DNA from: Hyperoplus lanceolatus
Lineage: Eukaryota > Chordata > Actinopteri > Uranoscopiformes > Ammodytidae
Length of the DNA stretch: 64,000 bases
Direction: 5' to 3'
Assembly (NCBI GenBank): GCA_026929865.2
Contig: CM049403.1
Location: 6,284,001-6,348,000 of the forward strand
Part shown: in pieces, positions 11,254 through 64,000 of the stretch
Numbering within the stretch: the stretch's first letter is position 1
Layout of the letters: every line of letters starts with the position of its first letter
Notes under the pieces: generated by a model
What the model was told of the DNA's origin: nothing
Database searches by the model: none
What the model saw: the letters and a program-made list of their open reading frames with translations, nothing else
Made by a program: the position numbers and the translations under genes

Positions 11254-12161
11254 ATGGCAGAACCAAAGGTGAGTCATACTAATGCTGGGCTTACACTACA
11301 CAACTTTTCACGCGATTTGACAGTCGCAGACAATCTTCCAATGTCGGACTGAAATCACTGGAGTCGTGCTGGAGTTGTGGCGCGCGCACGTAATCTCAGT
11401 CGTTTGGTGTATGGTGGTCTTCTGACCCGATTTCAGCCAGTCTTCTCCCCGTCTTGACGTTCCGACAATATCAAACAGGTTTGATATTATCACTAGTCTT
11501 TGGGGGTTGGCACTGTCACATTCGCATGCACCAAGCACGACGCAGGAGGAGCGGCATTAGTCACGACCTGTGTCCGCCTGGTGAGGCACTTATTTCGGAT
11601 ACTTTTTCATAGAAGCCTCGGTGGAGAACCAGGCTGACAGCCGCGCAACCTGAACACTACCGTCAAATACAGGGTTAGGAGTTAAAGTTATTGGGGGATG
11701 AGATCAGCAAATAAAGCTGGTCAAATAACTAAAGGAAGTCCCCCGCTCGGAATATTGAATTAACTTGTTTTTAATTAAACAATCACAATCGCGTTTGCGG
11801 AAATAATATTAATCTCAAAAGGAATCTAGTTGTAGTCTTGCAATATGAGACCCCCAGTCTTTTCAAAATCTCAGTCTTTGACTGAAAACTAATGACTAGT
11901 TGTCTTCAGCTGTGAGCTGATTGTCTTTAGATGTAAGAAGGTTTGAGTCTTCAGTCTTTTCAAAGTCTTTTGAAAGTCCTCTAGTGTAAACCCAGCATAA
12001 GGTGAATCTAGACTGGAAACTCTTAAGGAGAAGATCCATCTAGTTTTAAGGTAGGCCTATGTCCAGAGGCCTGCAGCAGATTTTCAAGAAACTGGATGAG
12101 TTTGAAGAAAAAGGGAAACAAATAAAGAAAAGTCCCATCAACCCCCTCAAACCCTGGTGAC
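11254..12161 (+). pseudogene. Possible decayed small gene, interrupted by a MITE
   Basis: On the plus strand an ATG reads MAEPK directly into a consensus donor (AAG|GTGAGT at 11269). Beyond the inserted element (11283-11997) are two short coiled-coil-like readings in different frames: LETLKEKIHLVLR (about 12014-12051) and SRGLQQIFKKLDEFEEKGKQ, continuing to KSPINPLKPW and a TGA at 12159-12161. No real intron can join them, since the gap between the last two is under 20 nt. This is either a broken small gene or chance. Function unknown. Confidence 0.25.
11283..11997. mobile_element. TAA-flanked inverted-repeat element (PIF/Harbinger-like MITE)
   Basis: Ends TGCTGGGCTTACACTA and TAGTGTAAACCCAGCA are inverted repeats with one mismatch, and both sides carry TAA (11280-11282, 11998-12000). 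A 3-bp TAA/TTA duplication is typical of PIF/Harbinger elements. 715 bp, no transposase reading frame. Confidence 0.7.
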
Positions 12162-13289
12162 GTTTGACTCTACACACATGTCCAGATAACTCCGTCGTCA
12201 ACCTTACAATCTTGTGACAGTCTGGGTATTGACAATTTCCACTTACTCAACGTGTCCTGTGGTTGCATTGCATCACGGTCTCTTATTTGGCTGTCGCTGA
12301 GGAAACTGTAGCATCGCCGTCAACTGACACGGGCTCTCTGACAGTGAGGAACAATGACCGAGAGAATATTTCTTGGAACGCTGTCGTAGCTGCGTGGAAA
12401 AATATCTCAACGAGAGAAAGAAAGGAGAACAACACAGCACTACTACAGGAACACAGTTGAGACAGAGGTCACACGTATGATCGACAACATTTGTCAGCAT
12501 AACACCATGAAACAGTTCAATAAAATTCAAGTGAACAGATGTCACCATAACACCCACTGATCAGTTAGACATTTAAGCCAAACACAAAGTAAAAAGAAAG
12601 TGTCTTTGAACATTTCTGTTGTTAATTAAAAACAAGAATGCTATTTCTTTTTGGTATTCAAAAAGGCATTATTAAGGTGGATTTCCCCTCTAACGTTTTG
12701 TAGCAGACCTGCCGCAAATGCAATATCTGCAGCAAATATAGCAAACTGCATGTGAAAAAACGAGGACTTTAGATGCAAGTGATTAAAGGAATTAGGTACA
12801 AATTAGATTTTAACATAACTTTCCATTACAACATCTTAAAGAAGTGCAGTGTTCATGTGGAATAAACTTCAGCCTAAGGCTAAAAGAGGACAAAGAAAAG
12901 CAACTGGAACACAACTGAGAAAAATGAAGAACCCATAAACATTCTTCTATTACATACACAAGGAATATGTGGTAACACAGACAGTGTTATAAAGTCAAAG
13001 CTTTTCACCCGTTTGATCTTTCTCTCTAACAACAAGTTGACTGTTGAGTGGAGTGGCTGTGGTTTGAAGCTCTGCCGGCTAAACACAAACATTCCGGTAC
13101 CAAAACACGTTGCTTCAACTGTGGCTTTGGTGGTACTAAACAAACACTGGTGTGGTAACAGGTGTTCTCCCTAAGACAATGAGAAGAGCTATTGTTTTAG
13201 GAGCAAAACAAAGTGAGCAGCACTGATTCATTGCATGCTTTTGATGTGAAGAAACCACATAAAAGTAGACATATATTTAAAAGATCCCA
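12162..13289. other. Intergenic, downstream of ryk
   Basis: No exon or defined element recognised. The minus ORFs at 12273-12557 and 12880-13143 have no recognisable content. Confidence 0.5.
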
Positions 13290-13290
13290 T

Positions 13291-13296
13291 TTTATT
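13291..13296 (-). terminator. ryk poly(A) signal AATAAA
   Basis: AATAAA on the minus strand, about 1.1 kb beyond the ryk stop codon, in a plausible 3' UTR. Cleavage would be expected about 10-30 nt further on, near 13260-13280. No downstream T/GT-rich element was scored. Confidence 0.55.
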
Positions 13297-14420
13297 TTGT
13301 GGATATGAATTGGGGAAGCAGTTTACAACCTTAATTCAACATGCAGTGACCATAGAGACACATCACAGAGATGTTAAAGGTGTGAGAATAAGATCAAACC
13401 AAGCTGGTAGGGCAGTTTTGTGTAGTTCACAGTGATTATTAGCATTCTGGTTACTCACAAAAAAATCTGTCCTGTGAAGAGGCTGTGTTCTGACACAGAA
13501 CAATGGAGCTTATAAAATAGAAACATAAGGATAATTCTGTACTGAAGGTTGTAAAATCAGGAAATACAATGTACAAAAGAGGAAGGATGAGGTTGCTTTA
13601 ATATAATACCAGTGTCCAAAATCCACTCTGGATGTGTTGTGTAAATCAAGTTCATATACTGTACTGTAGCTTTGAGGGTGCTGATCTTGCACAAGTGATG
13701 GTGTCCAAAATAAGAAGAAAAAAAAATCATCTGTGGCACATTATTTGTTGTAATCCAGAGGAACCGTGTACCATTCATAAAGTTCTGAGAAATCGTCTCA
13801 GCGACTCCGAATCTAGTTTCCAAGAGGCCTCTCGTACCAAGCTGCAGCTTACCATAGCAGAGTGAAGCAGCATGTCTGAGAGTATAGTTACACATACAAA
13901 TGGAGCCCTTTAGTCTACTTTGGTACCTAAATCATTCGGTTGGAGCTTTACTCTCATCCAAAACACATCTACAATGTACACTGTTTCACTAAGTTAGAAA
14001 CTGTAGAAAATACTGTCTTTAAAATCAGGTTGTCGGAGGCTTAAATTGTTCTTTATAAAATGTGTCTGATGGCAGGTAAATGCTGATGTAGAATGCAGAT
14101 GAGGACATGTTTCCATAGTTTCCATCCTCTCAAAGGAAGAGCAGCACAATTGCCTTTTCTAGACGCTTTCAAAGCATATCAAAACAATATTCAACAAAGA
14201 ATCCTTTTACTTTGCTATGCTGTAAAAAGGGTAAATTCAACTATATAAAAACTCCAAAATGAACTGTACAAAATAAAGTCATCAGGCTTAAGTCTGCTCT
14301 TTCATGTGATAAGGCACGTTTTCATTTCTTCCTCATGAATTAGTGTCCAGCGGCCTTTAGTGTTGCTGTTCTTGGAAACAATGACAAAGAAGAAGAAGAA
14401 GAAGAAGAAGAAGCTTGTTT
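13297..14420 (-). other. ryk: ryk 3' UTR
   Basis: Continuous from the stop codon to the poly(A) signal, AT-rich with no splice-like interruption. Just past the stop, the transcribed strand has a (CTT)n tract (14389-14412). Confidence 0.6.
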
Positions 14421-57307
<42,887 letters not shown>

Positions 57308-57660
57308 AGCAGCGGCTGTCCGGCTGTGAGTCGTTGTCCTCAGTGTTCCCCCCAACTCGCCAAGTTATTTCTCATCCGTATCTGAAGTTAATCCCGGGAG
57401 GCAACATTACTAGTTACTTCCCGCCGCGGCGCCACTTTGTAGCCTCTACCAACCAACTTTTCCCACTAGCCTGTTTTTTTGTTACTCCTTTCTTGCTAGC
57501 TTGAGACAGGCTAAGTTAGTTAGCCGGGGCAGGCTAACTTTCGTCAGGCTGTCGTTGAATGTTTCCAGAGATTTCCCCAGCACATAAAATACCACACCGG
57601 ATATCGCAACACTCGGGCGCTTTGATTTGTACGGGCACTAACGAAAGAAGGAAGGGAGAA
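57308..57660 (-). promoter_or_regulatory. ryk 5' UTR / GC-rich promoter side
   Basis: GC-rich with many CpGs, including CCGCCGCGGCGCC and an E2F-like TTCCCGCC (57417-57424). No TATA box at a sensible distance. Transcription start not determined. Confidence 0.5.
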
Positions 57661-59095
57661 AAAAGCGCCCTAATATAGCAAAGTGGCTAATACATCCAGC
57701 TTCCTCCCTCCATGGTCTTTCCTCCCGTTGCTTTTTCCTCACTATCTCAGTTTTCACTCTGAGCAGAAAGGAGGGGGGGCTGCGGGGGCTCCCACTCACT
57801 TCACAGGGGGAATGCTGCCTTCATGTGCGGTCGGAAATATGTTTAACGAAGGACTACGAACCAAAAAAACTTTTTATGAGAACAAATGCTTGTGTGACAT
57901 AAGAACCTATTGTCACAAACGAATCAGCAATAGTGTCATATCCTATTCATTGATATAGGCTACTGCCTGTAGGCCTATGTTAATATTGATTATGCATGTA
58001 ATACAATTAATGCGAATCCAGCACTAATGAGTCTGGAGAACAAGTAACCTTAACATGCCAAACTGTAAAAAAGACCTACTAAAAGAAAAAATAATAATAT
58101 TAAGGAGTCGGGCTTTTTGTTAGAGATAGTTGGCCATATTTTCACCGAGTAGGCAACACCAAAACTGTCAGTAAGACATCAGTTTGTAAATGAAAAGATA
58201 AAAATTAAATTGAGTGCATTCTTTGTATATTTTTAGTTTGCGTTGGTTTCATGGGTCAGGTCAGTGGTCTTCAATCACGGGTCTTCAGTGAAAGGAACGG
58301 TGGAAGGTATGTCTACTGTGCAAATGCCTGTCTAACAAAGTCAAATCCAGACGATATTACCTTCACTTGTTCCTGTTCCATCTGTCTAAATAAAGAATGA
58401 AGATGCAATAGGCCCACACACTAGACAAATTCATTTTGTATTTTTTTTTTTGTGTAAGCATACACATACACCACACTAAACATTGTATCAGAATTTAGGA
58501 TACAGCATGATAAATTATACAGATTTTACATTAGATATTGCTGCATTATGACTGGTATTATTACAGTAAATGCATGGTGGCTATAGAGGTCTGGCCATAG
58601 ATAGTAAATAAGGGTCTGGCACAATACACACATGAAGAAGGCCTACACAAGTGTCAAAGTAAAGTTTTGGATGACCATGAACCTGCAGGCTTTAGCACCC
58701 CCTGGAACTCTACGGGGTCAAACCTTTCCTTCAAATGATTCCCCTAGTTTTTTTTAATGGTTGGAGAGATTGCTCGAATATAGGCTATCTGCTGTGGTGA
58801 TGTTCAACTGGGTTGAGATCTGGTAGGTGTTAAGGCTGATTGATCCACGTTTTCCTTTAATTTGCAACAGTCTGTATATACAGGTCTGAGGGGCAGCAGA
58901 GATCCATAGATCTTGTGTGGATCAAACACCGACTCCAAGAGTGTAACTGGCTTTAGTCTCTCTTGTCTCCTCTTGATAAACTAGCACTAAAATACTTCCA
59001 CTCGGGGGATTTTTGCAACTCTTAAACTGACTGGCTAATTAAATTAATTCCCCAAAATTAGTGTTTAGACAAAGTATACCTATCTGTATGATAGT
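57661..59095. other. Intergenic between ryk and the SNED1-like gene
   Basis: AT-rich, nothing recognised apart from the hAT-like element that follows. The plus ORF at 57683-57958 has no recognisable content. Confidence 0.5.
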
Positions 59096-59672
59096 TAGGG
59101 ACGGGTATCGTTAGGATTTTTTTCAAGCCTGCATCAATACTGATTGACATTGCTTATCGATACCAATACACACCAATACTCTTGGTTAATACTCTCCATA
59201 ATTTGATGCAAAAAATAAGAACATGACATGAAAATATTCAGCATTTCATTTATGATTATTTTATGGCAGGAATAAGTTATATCGCTGCTGGTTCGCTAAA
59301 GCTCTCAAACACGCTGCACTGTTTCAGATTTATAATGTTGTATTTGTTCATTTTCATTTGGTTTCTGGTGTAACTCACTTTTAGCTGCATTTCTTAAGTG
59401 AGCTCACAGTTTTGAAAGTGTTCCCCAGTCTTAAAGACAATAAACACACAGTTAAGACCATGCAAACATAATGGCAGCGTGATTCCGGCAGCTTCAGAAT
59501 CATTAGGGGACATTTAAGAGTTTGACAATGCTTCTAAGTTATAATTAACTAATCAATAAATTAACCTTGAATACCAATTAGTTTAATTTTTTAAAAAGCT
59601 TGTCGATATTTCGGCATTGACAAGTCAGGAACCAGTATTAATTTAGCATAGTTTTTTTGATACCCATCCCTA
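59096..59672. mobile_element. hAT-like MITE, TAGGGACGGGTATC ends
   Basis: Inverted ends TAGGGACGGGTATCG and TGATACCCATCCCTA, with TATCGATACC-type motifs just inside both. Consistent with a fish hAT non-autonomous family. An exact 8-bp duplication could not be confirmed. 577 bp. Confidence 0.65.
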
Positions 59673-59835
59673 GTGATAAAGAGATCATTAGCTTGAAACA
59701 TTAATTTTCCTATGTATACATAAATTGAACAAAAAAACATAGCAGAAATGGATAAACCTTTTTTCCTTTTTACAAATGTATTGTAGGATGCAAATATCAA
59801 CACGAAAGTACAGGAGAAACATACATTTTAACATT

Positions 59836-59841
59836 TTTATT
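59836..59841 (-). terminator. SNED1-like gene poly(A) signal
   Basis: AATAAA on the minus strand, about 570 nt past the predicted stop codon. Candidate only. Confidence 0.45.
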
Positions 59842-60411
59842 ATTAAAATATTCACCTACAAAATGGCCTATAAACACTATTTACAGAACAGCGAGCAGTG
59901 ACGCCTGCCAACAACACACAGAGAAAAGATATTTGTGCACAGAAAACGCTGCGCACCATTGTCAGAGGGAGAGATGAATTAACGGGGAGTGGAGAAAAAG
60001 TACATTTCCCATCGTCTTTAGAAGGAGATCACGGGGGCCTGTATCCTCGGAACACTATACAGTCATTTTCCCTGAGGGACAAACCTGCATCATTATCACA
60101 AATAATAATAAAAAAACCTCTCCTAATGTGTCAGCATGGACATGGAAATGAGGTATATAAGGTCTCTGATGCAGTCCAGTCAACTGCTTTGCGTTATTTA
60201 CTCACGTACATACTGTATGTCTTTGTAGGAAAAATCAGTCATCACACATCGCAAATGATCATCAATGATTTGGGCCATTTTTCATTTTTACAGATGAAGG
60301 ATGATCTCAAATGTTACAGTGGGTTCTGACAGGGTTTTCTCAGCACAACACACATCGCCATAATCAGTTACTTCAAGTAGATTATAAACACCAAAGTTGA
60401 AGCTAGGTTTT
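59842..60411 (-). other. SNED1-like gene 3' UTR
   Basis: From the TGA at 60412-60414 to the candidate poly(A) signal, without splice-like interruption. The 143-codon plus ORF across it (59898-60329) is regarded as chance. Confidence 0.45.
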
Positions 60412-63464
<3,053 letters not shown>

Positions 63465-63755
63465 CTAAAAGACAACAGCTGCCATCAACATCCACACTAC
63501 AGAATGAGTCTGGCTCTCAGGTTTCAGCTCATTTACTCCACATTACTCACAGCTGATACCATGTGTTAATAGCCTCTAGCTTTTACACCGCTTCCTTTTT
63601 TTATTTTATTTTAACTTGCCTGAATGTTACATTACTTTTTGTCTTATTTCTGGTTAGCATCCTCATTGAAATGTCAATCACAACACACATAAAACCAATG
63701 ATAAATCACATGTCCAAGGTCTAACAAGCGGTCTCTTTCCAACAGGATATTCATC

Positions 63756-63834
<79 letters not shown>

Positions 63835-64000
63835 TGTGTGTGTGCAGCACATCAGCTTGGATCAATGACCAGGACAGATGTGCCACCTACTGTATTAGAG
63901 CAAACACCTACCCGCTTTTGTTTTTAAACCTTCTTCTTGAACCTCAAGTGCAAGGCTGATTTTGTTTGTTGTTTCCTCCATCTTCTCTAACTTAATTGGT
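63465..64000 (-). other. SNED1-like gene intron (partial)
   Basis: No exon recognised. Contains a long (GT)n tract. Confidence 0.5.
63759..63846. repeat. (GT)n microsatellite
   Basis: About 40 GT units with one TATG interruption. Confidence 0.96.

Noticed and set aside
59898-60329. 143-codon plus-strand ORF
   Set aside because: It lies antisense across the 3' UTR of the SNED1-like gene, has no recognisable domain, and has low-complexity stretches. Taken as chance.

Overview
The window is vertebrate nuclear DNA, almost certainly from a ray-finned (teleost) fish. All protein-coding genes are split into short exons with GT-AG introns, introns carry fish-type Tc1/mariner elements, tRNA-derived SINEs and many small terminal-inverted-repeat elements, and (CA)n tracts are long and frequent. 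No bacterial-style operon, CRISPR array, rRNA or standalone tRNA gene was seen.

Three genes lie head to tail on the minus strand. (1) Positions 345-9605 hold the 5' half of slco2a1 (prostaglandin transporter, OATP family): five coding exons, with the rest beyond the left edge. (2) Positions 14421-57307 hold a complete ryk (Wnt-binding receptor-like pseudokinase). I assembled 15 coding exons with matching splice phases at every junction, giving a 1806-nt reading frame (601 residues plus stop). Its 3' UTR runs to a poly(A) signal near 13291. (3) Positions 60412-63464 hold the last five coding exons of a gene whose C-terminus resembles SNED1 (EGF-like domain, then a short Cys-containing tail); the rest lies beyond the right edge. 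slco2a1 next to ryk matches the order remembered from mammals; the SNED1-like neighbour is not the mammalian one.

Layout: 1-9.6 kb slco2a1 exons 5 to 1 with TTAA-flanked small elements; 9.6-13.3 kb intergenic, with the slco2a1 promoter and a TAA-flanked inverted-repeat element; 13.3-57.3 kb ryk; 57.3-59.8 kb intergenic, with the GC-rich ryk promoter side and a hAT-like element; 59.8-64 kb the SNED1-like 3' end.

Most of the non-coding sequence that can be explained is mobile-element debris. The clearest pieces are: a nearly full-length but decayed Tc1-like element with DD37E spacing (16901-18464); a second Tc1-like copy split by a 2.26-kb fold-back element (26554-28810); three insertions of a TAGCCTGG-ended family with 9-bp target duplications; about eight small elements flanked by TTAA; several tRNA-derived SINEs; and LINE tails. 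No retroviral or LTR element was recognised.

No undescribed multi-gene system is visible. The observations most worth following are the fold-back element with outward-facing splice donors, a long (TG)n tract touching the ryk exon 4 acceptor, simple repeats serving as polypyrimidine tracts at two other acceptors, an inverted pair of protein-like 170-bp segments in ryk intron 8, and the 9-bp-duplication element family.
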